From positions 186,001 to 250,000 of the forward strand of contig JADJVH010000002.1 of assembly GCA_016716665.1 (NCBI GenBank): 64,000 nucleotides of DNA, given 5' to 3'. How positions within the stretch are numbered: the stretch's first letter is position 1; the number at the start of each line of letters is the position of its first letter. Below the pieces are notes generated by a model. It worked only from the letters and a program-made list of their open reading frames with translations, was not told the DNA's origin and searched no databases. This document shows, in pieces, positions 53,711 to 61,148 of this stretch. The position numbers and the translations under genes were made by a program. The DNA is from Candidatus Opimibacter iunctus (GTDB lineage Bacteria; Bacteroidota; Bacteroidia; Chitinophagales; Saprospiraceae).

Positions 53711-54400
53711 ATGAAAAGACTATTACTCTGTTTTTTCCTCTTTCAAATCGTTGCCTCCACTACATGGGGACAACTGACGATACACCCGAGCACCTTTGTG
53801 CTCACGGGCAATCCATCCGAAAATGATGTCACCATCCATATCGAAGTCACCAACAATCAATCATTTGATGCATATGTGCTTTGGTCAAGGGTGGTAGAAT
53901 CTGCTCCTTCCAGCTGGCTTACCTGGATATGTGACAAGAACCTTTGTTACCTGCCTACCGCTAATGCCTGTTCACCAAGTAAGCCAAATATCCTGGCCCC
54001 AGGTGAAAAAATGGACCTCCAGATCCACGTTAATCCTGCTGCTGTTGAAGGAAGCACTCCTTACAACATCACCTTTATGGACTATGAAGACCCAACGATC
54101 ATCCTCGGTACTGTGACTGGTGAAGTGATCATCAGCAACACCGTAAGCACAAAGAACAATCCTTCACAGAGCAATCTGTCCGTCTATCCTAATCCTACAT
54201 CTGATTATTTCCAGGTGTCTGAAACCCCCGGACTCAGGTACATTGAGTTATTCAATATCGTAGGAAACAAAGTACGTTCCTTTGATGCTATTCCTCAAAA
54301 GCAATACAATGTTGCAGACCTCACGGATGGTATCTACCTCGTCAGGATGCTGACCTCCACCGGCAAGATCATCAAGACGATCAGGCTGAGCAAGAGATAA
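53711..54400 (+). CDS. Small secreted protein with T9SS type A sorting domain
   Basis: Protein of 229 residues. The ATG at 53711 gives signal peptide MKRLLLCFFLFQIVASTTWGQ; the upstream in-frame start at 53675 only adds non-signal residues. A single beta-sandwich domain follows (NDVTIHIEVTNNQSFDAYVLW, DLQIHVNPAAVEGSTPYNI), then the type A sorting domain (LSVYPNPTSDYFQV, DGIYLVRMLTSTGKIIKTIRL). No catalytic motif is visible. It is monocistronic, with a terminator directly after it. Confidence 0.88.
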   Translation: MKRLLLCFFLFQIVASTTWGQLTIHPSTFVLTGNPSENDVTIHIEVTNNQSFDAYVLWSRVVESAPSSWLTWICDKNLCYLPTANACSPSKPNILAPGEKMDLQIHVNPAAVEGSTPYNITFMDYEDPTIILGTVTGEVIISNTVSTKNNPSQSNLSVYPNPTSDYFQVSETPGLRYIELFNIVGNKVRSFDAIPQKQYNVADLTDGIYLVRMLTSTGKIIKTIRLSKR

Positions 54401-54420
54401 TAGAGACAGACTCGATAAAT

Positions 54421-54452
54421 AAAAAATGCCCTTCCAACGAAGGGCATTTTTT
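54421..54452 (+). terminator. Terminator after the small T9SS protein
   Basis: AAAAAATGCCCTT (54421-54433) pairs with AAGGGCATTTTTT (54440-54452) across CCAACG. It lies 21 nt after the stop and is flanked by A- and T-tracts. Confidence 0.88.
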
Positions 54453-54554
54453 ATTTGCAACCAGCACGGCCCCACTTTTGTTTTGATTTCCGTACATGTC
54501 ACATTTCCTTCATGGGGGTTGTACTTTTATCATCGTTTATTCAACAACTGCTTT

Positions 54555-54977
54555 ATGACACATCCGCTTTCCCTATACCGCATGGGCCATTTCAATGCCG
54601 CCCATCAGCTAGCCATCTCTACATGGTCAATGGAAAAGAACCTGGAGACCTTTGGGAAGTGTGCCAATCCTAATTTTCACGGGCACAACTACGAGGTGGA
54701 GGTGCGCGTCACCGGGCATGTCGATCCGGAGACCGGTATACTCATCAATCTCAAGGATCTCAAGGCGATCATCGAGCGCGAAGTAGAAGATCGGTTTGAT
54801 CACAAGAACTTAAACCTCGATTGCCCTGAATTCAAGCACAAGGTGCCAACTGTTGAAAATATCTGTGTAGTCATCTACGATATCCTTCGGCCCTTTATAC
54901 CTGCCGAGCTTGATCTGGGGATCAAGCTATACGAGACGCCGAGAAATTATGCGGAGTATCCTGCCAGGATAATTTAA
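54555..54977 (+). CDS. 6-pyruvoyl-tetrahydropterin synthase family enzyme (PTPS/QueD)
   Basis: Protein of 140 residues of the PTPS/QueD T-fold family. The start is set at MTHPLSLYRMGHFNAAH because the longer ORF (from 54426) reads through the preceding terminator. Zinc ligands are His17 (FNAAH) and HGHNY (His42, His44). Catalytic Cys36 sits in FGKCANPNFHGHNYEV, and FDHKNLN and the late Glu of KLYETPR are present. The CxNPNxHGH arrangement is that of tetrahydropterin-forming PTPS rather than typical QueD, which often has a shorter Cys-to-HGH spacing. Substrate choice between pterin and queuosine pathways is therefore inferred, not shown. Confidence 0.9.
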   Translation: MTHPLSLYRMGHFNAAHQLAISTWSMEKNLETFGKCANPNFHGHNYEVEVRVTGHVDPETGILINLKDLKAIIEREVEDRFDHKNLNLDCPEFKHKVPTVENICVVIYDILRPFIPAELDLGIKLYETPRNYAEYPARII

Positions 54978-54980
54978 ATA

Positions 54981-55010
54981 GAAAATGGGGTCCATGCGGA
55001 CCCCATTTTC
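54981..55010. terminator. Bidirectional terminator between PTPS and the Bax-inhibitor-like gene
   Basis: GAAAATGGGGTCC (54981-54993) pairs perfectly with GGACCCCATTTTC (54998-55010) around ATGC. It sits between the convergent genes, with A/T tracts on each side. Confidence 0.85.
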
Positions 55011-55024
55011 TATTATAAGGATGA

Positions 55025-55762
55025 TTACTCACGCAACTTCGCGAGCAATCTCAGTATTTCGATATAGAGCCACACCAGCGTGATCATCAGGGCCATGGCA
55101 GAAAACCATTCCATGTGTTTTGGTGCGCCATATTGCTCGCCCTTGACGATCATATCAAAGTCCAGCAAGAGATTGAGTGAAGCGATGCCGATGACACCCA
55201 GTGAAAAGATGATGCCGATCGTACCGCCCTGGTGGATATATGGAATGTTGATACCGAAGAAACTCAATCCGAAACTGATCAGGTAGAGTAGTGCGATAGC
55301 GCCTGTGGCCATAACCACTCCGGTGCGGAACTGCTGTGTCACGGGGATGATCCCGGTCTTGTGGATGAACAGCATGATAAACAATACCAGTAGTGTAAGC
55401 GAGATGGCCTGGATGACTATGCCTCCGCCAAAGCCTGCGTAGATACCGGAAATGCCGCCGACAAATAATCCTTCCATCGCTGCATACGCAGGTGCGATGT
55501 AAGCGGAATATTCCTTCTTAAATACATTGATCAGTACCAGGATCAATCCGACGATCGCGCCACCAATCATCAGCAGCATACTTTGTGCCTGGAAGTTGTA
55601 GATCGCGGTGACCATCAATATCCCAAACAACAACAAGGTCTTGTTGATCGCACCTTGAATGGTCATCGTCCCTTCCTGTTGGATGGAGATGCTGGAGGCT
55701 GACTCTGTGGTCAGGCTGTTTTTAAGGAGCGGATTTCCCCCGCCGGCAAATTTTTTAAACAT
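55025..55762 (-). CDS. Bax inhibitor-1/YccA family membrane protein
   Basis: Polytopic protein of 245 residues with seven hydrophobic helices, beginning after a short N-terminal GGGNPLLKNS tail. The family segments EGLFVGGISGIYAGFGGGIVIQA and the C-terminal LLLDFDMIVKGEQYGAPKHMEWFSAMALMITLVWLYIEILRLL (with the conserved Asp pair region) are clear. The family includes BI-1/YccA-type proteins thought to act as pH-dependent leak channels; the role in this organism is unknown. Confidence 0.93.
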   Translation of the reverse strand: MFKKFAGGGNPLLKNSLTTESASSISIQQEGTMTIQGAINKTLLLFGILMVTAIYNFQAQSMLLMIGGAIVGLILVLINVFKKEYSAYIAPAYAAMEGLFVGGISGIYAGFGGGIVIQAISLTLLVLFIMLFIHKTGIIPVTQQFRTGVVMATGAIALLYLISFGLSFFGINIPYIHQGGTIGIIFSLGVIGIASLNLLLDFDMIVKGEQYGAPKHMEWFSAMALMITLVWLYIEILRLLAKLRE

Positions 55763-55939
55763 GTGATTTCAGTTTTTGGTGATTGTATAAATGTGAAAAT
55801 AGGGATAAAAGTTTCAATTCTATGATCCCAGGTCTAGTTTAAAAGGGTGTTATCGTTACACAAGGACATGAGGCAACCAACCTTTTAGCTATGGTCAGAA
55901 TAGTTTGTAGCATGTTTTTTTGGTGCAAGCAATTTCAAT

Positions 55940-56004
55940 GCCCCGTAGGGGCTAAAGGTCGGTAGCAAGGAAATGTGAAAAGGCAACACTTGCCCCGTAG
56001 GGGC
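55940..56004. repeat. REP-like palindrome pair U1, left of the transposase
   Basis: Two GCCCCGTAGGGGC palindromes (55940-55952 and 55992-56004) bracket a spacer with AGGTCGGTAGCAAGGAA. It has the same orientation as U4 and is inverted relative to U2/U3. It ends 16 nt from the transposase stop codon. Confidence 0.8.
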
Positions 56005-56019
56005 AAAAGAGAGTTCAGA

Positions 56020-56481
56020 TTATTCTGGCAGCTTAAAAATGTATCTGTCATCATATTCAATACCAAATTCATGGAGGAGTTCCTGATATTCGTCAAGGAA
56101 AGTTTTTTTCTTATGATGTTGCTCTTGATTTTCAATATAATTCGCCACCACATTGACCATTGACCTGGTATATGAAAATGCACCATACCCATCTTGCCAA
56201 CGGAATGATCTCCTGGTAAGTTTATTGAGATTAATCCATTCAGATGATTCACCTTTTACAATTCCAATCAGATTTGCCAGGGATTGATGTGGCCTGAATC
56301 CAATCAGAAAGTGAATGTGGTCTGGCATGCTGTTTATCGAAAGTAATTTATGGTTGTGATTCTGGATGATTCCTGTCATGTATTGATGCAGCCGGTGTTT
56401 CCATTCAGTGTGGATAAGTGCTTCTCTGTACTTAACAGCGGTAACTATCTGGATGTGTATTTGGGTAAAGGTATTCGCCAT
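56020..56481 (-). CDS. RAYT-like Y1 transposase (IS200/IS605 TnpA family)
   Basis: Complete 153-residue HUH-superfamily transposase. The metal-binding motif is in MPDHIHFLIGF (His-x-His). The nucleophile Tyr is expected in VVANYIENQEQHHKKKTF. FRWQDGYGAFSYTRSM is another family segment. No TnpB gene and no classical IS ends are present. Instead the gene is enclosed by REP-like GCCCC(N)3GGGGC palindromes in opposite orientations (U1 on the left, U2 on the right), which is the arrangement of REP-associated tyrosine transposases. The reading frame is intact, so the protein may be active. Confidence 0.88.
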   Translation of the reverse strand: MANTFTQIHIQIVTAVKYREALIHTEWKHRLHQYMTGIIQNHNHKLLSINSMPDHIHFLIGFRPHQSLANLIGIVKGESSEWINLNKLTRRSFRWQDGYGAFSYTRSMVNVVANYIENQEQHHKKKTFLDEYQELLHEFGIEYDDRYIFKLPE

Positions 56482-56556
56482 AATATTAAGGGATATGGGT
56501 TAAGCATTTGGTTCCTATGTAAGTGTCTTAAGGAAGGTCAAATGTTACTACCAGGA

Positions 56557-56650
56557 GAGAGATTTTACAAATCAGTTTTGCCCCTACGGGGCAAGATGGG
56601 GCGGGGGCATTCTGCTGCTACCGACCTGTAGCCCCTACGGGGCATTATTT
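56557..56650. repeat. REP-like unit U2 within 94-bp direct repeat (copy 1)
   Basis: Palindromes GCCCCTACGGGGC lie at 56580-56592 and 56631-56643. The whole 94-nt segment is identical to 56729-56822. It lies upstream of the transposase gene and is inverted relative to U1. Confidence 0.85.
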
Positions 56651-56728
56651 TATAGGTTGGATACCTATCGAAAGATAAGAGTGGTATTATTCAAAAGACT
56701 TAATGATGGTCAGATGTTGCTGTCAGGT

Positions 56729-56822
56729 GAGAGATTTTACAAATCAGTTTTGCCCCTACGGGGCAAGATGGGGCGGGGGCATTCTGCTGCTACCGACCTG
56801 TAGCCCCTACGGGGCATTATTT
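56729..56822. repeat. REP-like unit U3 within 94-bp direct repeat (copy 2)
   Basis: Identical 94-nt copy of U2 located 172 nt further on. Palindromes lie at 56752-56764 and 56803-56815. The roughly 30 nt upstream of both copies (GGTCAAATGTTACT versus GGTCAGATGTTGCT) are also similar, so the duplicated segment is older and longer on that side. Confidence 0.85.
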
Positions 56823-56843
56823 ACCAGTAGAAGTAGTATCACG

Positions 56844-56908
56844 GCCCCATAGGGGATACAGGTCTGTAGCAAGGAATTGAGAAAAAGCAAAACTTGCCCT
56901 GTAGGGGC
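56844..56908. repeat. REP-like unit U4
   Basis: Degenerate pair: GCCCCATAGGGGA (56844-56856) and GCCCTGTAGGGGC (56896-56908), with spacer GGTCTGTAGCAAGGAA as in U1. It lies 28 nt beyond the M48 protease stop codon on that gene's downstream side. Together U2-U4 fill most of the 455-nt gap between the transposase start and the protease stop. Confidence 0.75.
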
Positions 56909-56936
56909 AAAACATGAATAGTTGGATCAGGCAGCT

Positions 56937-57755
56937 CTACTTTTTATATTTCGCGATGGCATCGCGGATTTTCTGGACACGGTTTTCCGGACTCGGATGG
57001 GTACTCATAAATTCGGGCTGGCGTTGGCCGCCGCTGGCATCTTCGAGGATCTTCATGACCTCAATGAGTGCTTCCGGATTATAATTAGCCTGGACCATAA
57101 ACCGTACACCAAGATCATCTGAGGCCAACTCCTGGTCCCTGCCATAAGACATATTGACGAGACCGGCAATCATCTGCGCGGCCTGGGCTGTATTGTAATC
57201 ACCTGATGCAACAACTGCTGCACCAGTCAACCCTTGTGTGAGTTCTTCCTTGGCAATGCGCTCTGCACCATGCCTGGCGACTACGTGCCCAATCTCATGC
57301 CCAAAAATGCCTGCAAGCTGGTCTTCGCTGTCCAGCTTATTAAACAATGCCTGTGTAATGAATACCTGTCCTCCCGGCAAGGCAAAGGCATTGATCACCT
57401 GCGGATCATTTAAGAGATGGAAGTCATATTGATATGGGGTCTGGCGTGCATCACTATTCTGCACGATCCGCTGTCCTACTTCCTTGACAAATTTTTGTGC
57501 ATCGGCATCAGGATGCAGGCCACCATACTGCTCGATCATGGCAGGATAGCTATTCAACCCAAGTGCGATCTCTTGCTCAGGAGTGATGCTTACATGCTGG
57601 GTCTCTCCGGTGACTTCATTAAACTGAGAGTTGGAGTAGTATTTACAGATCGTAAAGCCTGCAATGACAAGGGCGAGGAGTATACCTCCGCCTATGTTCC
57701 GGCGCCGGGGAGAGACGGGCTGGCCGTAGGATTGATTTCTGCTGTAGAGTGCCAT
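56937..57755 (-). CDS. M48 family membrane-anchored metalloprotease
   Basis: Protein of 272 residues with one N-terminal membrane anchor (GGGILLALVIAGFTICKYY). The zinc-protease motif is HEIGH at 153-157 and the third ligand region is RDQELASDDLG. The segment NAFALPGGQVFI that precedes the active site in this family is present. BepA/LoiP-like M48 proteases work in envelope quality control; the periplasmic orientation here is inferred from the anchor. The gene is monocistronic, with the REP cluster downstream of it. Confidence 0.93.
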   Translation of the reverse strand: MALYSRNQSYGQPVSPRRRNIGGGILLALVIAGFTICKYYSNSQFNEVTGETQHVSITPEQEIALGLNSYPAMIEQYGGLHPDADAQKFVKEVGQRIVQNSDARQTPYQYDFHLLNDPQVINAFALPGGQVFITQALFNKLDSEDQLAGIFGHEIGHVVARHGAERIAKEELTQGLTGAAVVASGDYNTAQAAQMIAGLVNMSYGRDQELASDDLGVRFMVQANYNPEALIEVMKILEDASGGQRQPEFMSTHPSPENRVQKIRDAIAKYKK

Positions 57756-57943
57756 AGTGGATATGATAACGGATTATTGTTGGGTTGAGTTCTCGGTTAG
57801 GGCCTGAGGACTTGTCTATCAAATATAAAAATAGTCCTATTAACTGCATTGAAAAGCTAACCTCACGAAAAATGGAGGCCATGGCAGGCACTTGCTAAAC
57901 CTAGCGGTAAGCATATGTGCAAGGCCCGCAAGGGCCGCTGGCC

Positions 57944-57992
57944 GTGGCAGGAGCGTCGCGGTGAGCGGAGCCGAACTGTTTGCTCCTGCCAC
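57944..57992. repeat. Hairpin GTGGCAGGAG/CTCCTGCCAC with a 25-nt insert
   Basis: The arms (57944-57953 and 57983-57992) match the uninterrupted hairpin at 61272-61295 except for a compensatory G-C to T-A change. Between the left arm and the TTTG loop sits a 25-nt unit (57954-57978) centred on GAGCGGAGCCGA. Confidence 0.75.
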
Positions 57993-58030
57993 TTTGAGAT
58001 ACCGCTTCATGCTATCGACAGAGAGCATAC

Positions 58031-58152
58031 GCCGCTGGATGGAGTTCTCTCCGCCAGCTGGGTAATTCCAATTGGGAATTCATGATTGGAGTTCATATGG
58101 TTGGCGGAGAGAACAATTCGACTACGCTCATCGCACCGCTCCATCCAACGGC
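58031..58152. repeat. 28-bp inverted-repeat element (copy 2) with interrupted right arm
   Basis: The left arm at 58031-58058 matches copy 1 with two changes. The right arm is split into two 14-nt halves (58100-58113 and 58139-58152) by 25 nt that, on the other strand, centre on GAGCGTAGTCGA. Confidence 0.75.
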
Positions 58153-58188
58153 CGGGGGCCGACTAGTAACCGGTATCTTAGGTAGGAA

Positions 58189-59769
58189 TTAGAATTCCGA
58201 GGTAAAGTGGAACCGGACATCCGGGAAATTTTCCTGGGTCATCCGCAGCACCCATGCCGATTCGGCAAGGAAGACAGGCTTTTCATCCTTGTCGCGGGCG
58301 ATGTCTTTCTTCTTGCGGGTGATAAAGGTCTGGAGTGTGACAGGATTGTCTGTATCAATCCAACATGCCTTGTGGATGCTAAGGGGTTCGTAATCGCACT
58401 TGGCACCGTACTCGTGTTCGAGTCGGTACTGGATGACATCAAACTGCAGGGCACCTACTGTGCCGATGATTTTATCGCCGTTGAGTTCCTTGACAAACAT
58501 CTGAGCAACGCCCTCGTCCATCAACTGGTCGAGGCCTTTGTTGAGTTGCTTGGTTTTCATCGGGTCTTTGTTGATCACGCGACGAAACATCTCAGGAGAG
58601 AAACGGGGTATGCCTTTGAAGTGCAATTTTTCACCTTGCGTGAGTGCGTCACCGATGTTGAAGTTGCCTGAGTCATACAGACCGACGATATCTCCGGGCC
58701 ATGCTTCATCGATGACTTCTTTGCGCGAAGCCATGAAGGAAGTAGGGTTGGAAAACTTCATTTGACGTTCCTGGCGAACGTGGTAATAATTTGTGTTGCG
58801 CCCAAATTTACCAGAACATATCCTGAGGAATGCGATCCTGTCTCTGTGACGAGGATCGATATTAGCATGGATCTTAAACACAAATCCTGTGAAGGTCTCT
58901 TCTTCAGGTCGTACGATGCGCTCTTCTGTCTCGCGCTCAAGTGGTGCTGGTGCGATGTCAATAAAGCAATCCAGCAATTCCTTCACACCAAAGTTATTGA
59001 CCGCGCTGCCAAAAAACACAGGACTCACCTGGCCTGCCAGATATTTTTCGCGATCGAATTTTGGATACACATGCGTCACCGTTTCGAGTTCGATGCGCAA
59101 TTCATCTGCTGCCCTTCTACCAACGTGATGATCCAGCAGTGGATCTTCGACATCCTTGATCTCGATGATTTCTTCCTCCTCTTGCTTGCCGTGAGGGCGG
59201 AAGAGGACCAGTTTCTTTTCGTAGATATTGTAGACGCCTTTGAATTGTTGTCCCATACCGATGGGCCAGCTCAGCGGAGTGACGTGCAGGCCTAATTTCT
59301 TTTCTATTTCATCGAGCAGGTCGACTGCGTCTTTTCCTTCCCTGTCCAGCTTGTTGATAAATACGATGATCGGGGTGTGGCGCATGCGGCATACCTCTAC
59401 GAGTTTTTCGGTCTGTGTTTCCACACCTTTAGCTACGTCGATGACTACGATGACACTATCCACTGCGGTGAGCGTCCTGAAGGTGTCTTCCGCAAAATCT
59501 TTGTGGCCCGGGGTATCGAGGATATTGACCTGGTGATCGCGGTAGGGGAAGGCCATGACGGAGGTGGCTACGGAGATACCTCTCTGGCGCTCGATTTCCA
59601 TAAAGTCGGACGTCGCGTGTTTCTTGATCTTATTGGACTTGACGGCCCCTGCCTCCTGGATGGCGCCTCCGAAGAGGAGAAGCTTCTCTGTAAGGGTGGT
59701 CTTACCAGCATCCGGGTGGGATACGATGCCAAAGGTCTTTCGTTTCTGGATCTCTTCTGTCGCGCTCAT
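58189..59769 (-). CDS. prfC: Peptide chain release factor 3
   Basis: Translational GTPase of 526 residues, as expected for RF3 (529 in E. coli), which recycles RF1/RF2 after termination. G1 is SHPDAGKTTLTEKLL near residue 17, the switch I region has RQRGISVATSVMAF, G3 is DTPGHKDFAED, and G4 is NKLDREGKD. RF3-specific features are the GVYNIYEKKLVLF insert and the C-terminal LQFDVIQYRLEHEYG. It is monocistronic on the minus strand. Its upstream flank carries low-complexity and hairpin repeats. Confidence 0.96.
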   Translation of the reverse strand: MSATEEIQKRKTFGIVSHPDAGKTTLTEKLLLFGGAIQEAGAVKSNKIKKHATSDFMEIERQRGISVATSVMAFPYRDHQVNILDTPGHKDFAEDTFRTLTAVDSVIVVIDVAKGVETQTEKLVEVCRMRHTPIIVFINKLDREGKDAVDLLDEIEKKLGLHVTPLSWPIGMGQQFKGVYNIYEKKLVLFRPHGKQEEEEIIEIKDVEDPLLDHHVGRRAADELRIELETVTHVYPKFDREKYLAGQVSPVFFGSAVNNFGVKELLDCFIDIAPAPLERETEERIVRPEEETFTGFVFKIHANIDPRHRDRIAFLRICSGKFGRNTNYYHVRQERQMKFSNPTSFMASRKEVIDEAWPGDIVGLYDSGNFNIGDALTQGEKLHFKGIPRFSPEMFRRVINKDPMKTKQLNKGLDQLMDEGVAQMFVKELNGDKIIGTVGALQFDVIQYRLEHEYGAKCDYEPLSIHKACWIDTDNPVTLQTFITRKKKDIARDKDEKPVFLAESAWVLRMTQENFPDVRFHFTSEF

Positions 59770-59831
59770 GGGTTATTTCAATGGAGGGGCAAAGGTAGCA
59801 GTTTTCGACTGACAGCTCCGCTGTCGCGAAA

Positions 59832-59912
59832 TAGGGCATAGGGCATAGGGCAGAGAGCATAGGGCAAGGAACAGGGAGCAATGGAGCAAGGGGCTGAGTG
59901 AGCAGTGAGCAG
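59832..59912. repeat. GGGCATA/AGCAAGG low-complexity repeat upstream of prfC
   Basis: Units GGGCATA, GGGCAGA, GAGCATA, GGGCAAGG, AGGGAGCA and then GTGAGCAGTGAGCAG follow one another. This is the same class as at 18145, 44941 and 51644. It lies about 60 nt upstream of the prfC start. Confidence 0.65.
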
Positions 59913-59929
59913 TTAATCGATGTCTGTGT

Positions 59930-60019
59930 AACTGTGAGTCATTGTTGAGCGGAGTCGAAACAATGACTCACAGTTCTATATTACGATCTCCCGGTCGTTG
60001 AGCGGAGTCGAAACGAACG
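59930..60019. repeat. Two hairpins sharing the 12-nt loop GAGCGGAGTCGA
   Basis: Hairpin 1 has perfect 17-bp arms at 59930-59946 and 59959-59975 around the loop. Hairpin 2 (59990-60019) has the same loop but different arms (CCGGTCGTT/AACGAACGG, one mismatch). The loop is conserved while the stems differ and still pair. Confidence 0.8.
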
Positions 60020-60027
60020 GATTTTGG

Positions 60028-60786
60028 TCAGACGAAGTCTTTATGATTGTATGGAGCCTCTACCTTTTCGGGTTGGCGGGTCTTGAAATCAAATGAGAAG
60101 CCTGAAGTCCTGGTATCGTCCTGGTCTGTTGGGGGCTGGTGGTGATGACGCTTCTTGTCTTTCTTGCCAAAGGTATCCTGGAGCTTGTCGCCGAGCTCTT
60201 CGAGTTCTTCCTTGACCATCTTGGCGATGTTGTTGACATTGGTGGGTTCACCCATCATCTCGAGTCTTTCGGAGACGGTCTTGGCGGCAGGGACGATAGC
60301 CCAGATCACCACGTAGATGAGGAAACTGGCGCCACCGGCGAGGGTCAGGAGTGCAAACAGAACTCTCAACCATACAGGATCCTGGATACCGAAGTAGGAA
60401 GAAAGTCCGGAGCACACGCCACCGATGACCTTATCATCCGGATCGCGGTACAAGCGCTTGCCGGTCTTGATCTGGAAAGGAGTGGAGGTTGATTTCTTTT
60501 CGCCGGTCTTGGCTTCTGAAAAGTCGATATCCTTCAGTTCTTCAGGTGTACCGAGTACACTGATGGCTTCGAGGATATCTACTTTGTTGACAATGCCTCT
60601 GGTGCCCTTGTTGCGGTTGACCAGCTCGCCCATGCGGGACTCGATGTCCTGCATGATTTCGGCTGCTCCATCGGCGCCACCAAAATGGCGGGTGAGGGTA
60701 TTGAGATAGTTGTTGGCTGTTTCAAAAGCGTCCTCGTCAATGGTAAAGGCATAGCCACCGAGGTTGATATTGATCGTCTTGTTCAT
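60028..60786 (-). CDS. PspC domain membrane protein
   Basis: Protein of 252 residues. The start is the ATG at 60786 (MNKTININLGGYAFTIDED), 1 nt after the padR stop; a longer frame overlapping padR by 41 nt is less likely. The N-terminal cytoplasmic part (about 1-95) contains a regulator-like segment with DIESRMGELV. A PspC domain follows (RLYRDPDDKVIGGVCSGLSSYFGI, then LRVLFALLTLAGGASFLIYVVIWAIV). The His/Lys-rich C-terminal tail is soluble. PspC relatives act in envelope-stress responses. It is cotranscribed with the padR-family regulator, which presumably controls it. Confidence 0.92.
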   Translation of the reverse strand: MNKTININLGGYAFTIDEDAFETANNYLNTLTRHFGGADGAAEIMQDIESRMGELVNRNKGTRGIVNKVDILEAISVLGTPEELKDIDFSEAKTGEKKSTSTPFQIKTGKRLYRDPDDKVIGGVCSGLSSYFGIQDPVWLRVLFALLTLAGGASFLIYVVIWAIVPAAKTVSERLEMMGEPTNVNNIAKMVKEELEELGDKLQDTFGKKDKKRHHHQPPTDQDDTRTSGFSFDFKTRQPEKVEAPYNHKDFV

Positions 60787-60787
60787 T

Positions 60788-61123
60788 TTATGCTTGTGGT
60801 TTTTGTGCTGTGAGAGAGACTGCTTCATTGATTTCCGTCCAGGAGTCTTTCAGACCTTTCAGGAAGGTACGGCCTTCGTCCGTGATCTTAAAATATTTGC
60901 GGGGTGGGCCGTAGTTGGATTCCATCCAGTAATATTCCAGGAAGCCTGCGTTTTTCAGGCGGGTCAGGAGGGGGTAAAGGGTTCCTTCCACGACCACGAG
61001 TTGAGACAGCCGGAGGCGGTCGATGATATCCGAGGTGTACATGGCTTCGGACGACAGCAGGGAGAGAATGCACATTTCGAGCACTCCCTTGCGCATCTGG
61101 GCTTTCATGTTGTCGAGTTTCAT
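60788..61123 (-). CDS. PadR family transcriptional regulator
   Basis: Winged-helix DNA-binding protein of 111 residues: MRKGVLEMCILSLLSSEAMYTSDIIDRL is the typical PadR helix-turn-helix, with the wing in VVEGTLYPLLTRLKNAGFLEYYW and NYGPPRKYFKITDEGR. The C-terminal dimerisation helix is short, as in the small PadR subgroup. It is the first gene of a two-gene operon with the PspC protein. A dyad that fits a PadR operator lies 26 nt upstream, which suggests autoregulation. Confidence 0.95.
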   Translation of the reverse strand: MKLDNMKAQMRKGVLEMCILSLLSSEAMYTSDIIDRLRLSQLVVVEGTLYPLLTRLKNAGFLEYYWMESNYGPPRKYFKITDEGRTFLKGLKDSWTEINEAVSLTAQKPQA

Positions 61124-61148
61124 GCCTCAAATATACGTTGGTATTTTA

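Larger units (their letters stand above)
57756..58188. other. 433-nt intergenic region with nested hairpin repeats
   Basis: No gene is supported. It holds a GTGGCAGGAG hairpin with a 25-nt insert (57944-57992), a GGCCC-GCAA-GGGCC hairpin near 57922, and copy 2 of the 28-bp inverted-repeat element (58031-58152), whose right arm also carries a 25-nt insert. An open frame on the minus strand here is a by-product of these repeats. Confidence 0.7.

Noticed and set aside
54426..54554. 43-codon N-terminal extension of the PTPS gene
   Set aside because: Begins inside the terminator hairpin of the upstream gene; family members start near MTHPLSLYRMG.
55940..56908. Possible CRISPR array from the regularly recurring GCCCC...GGGGC motifs
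   Set aside because: Spacing is irregular, units alternate orientation, there are no unique equal-length spacers and no cas genes; REP-like pairs explain it.
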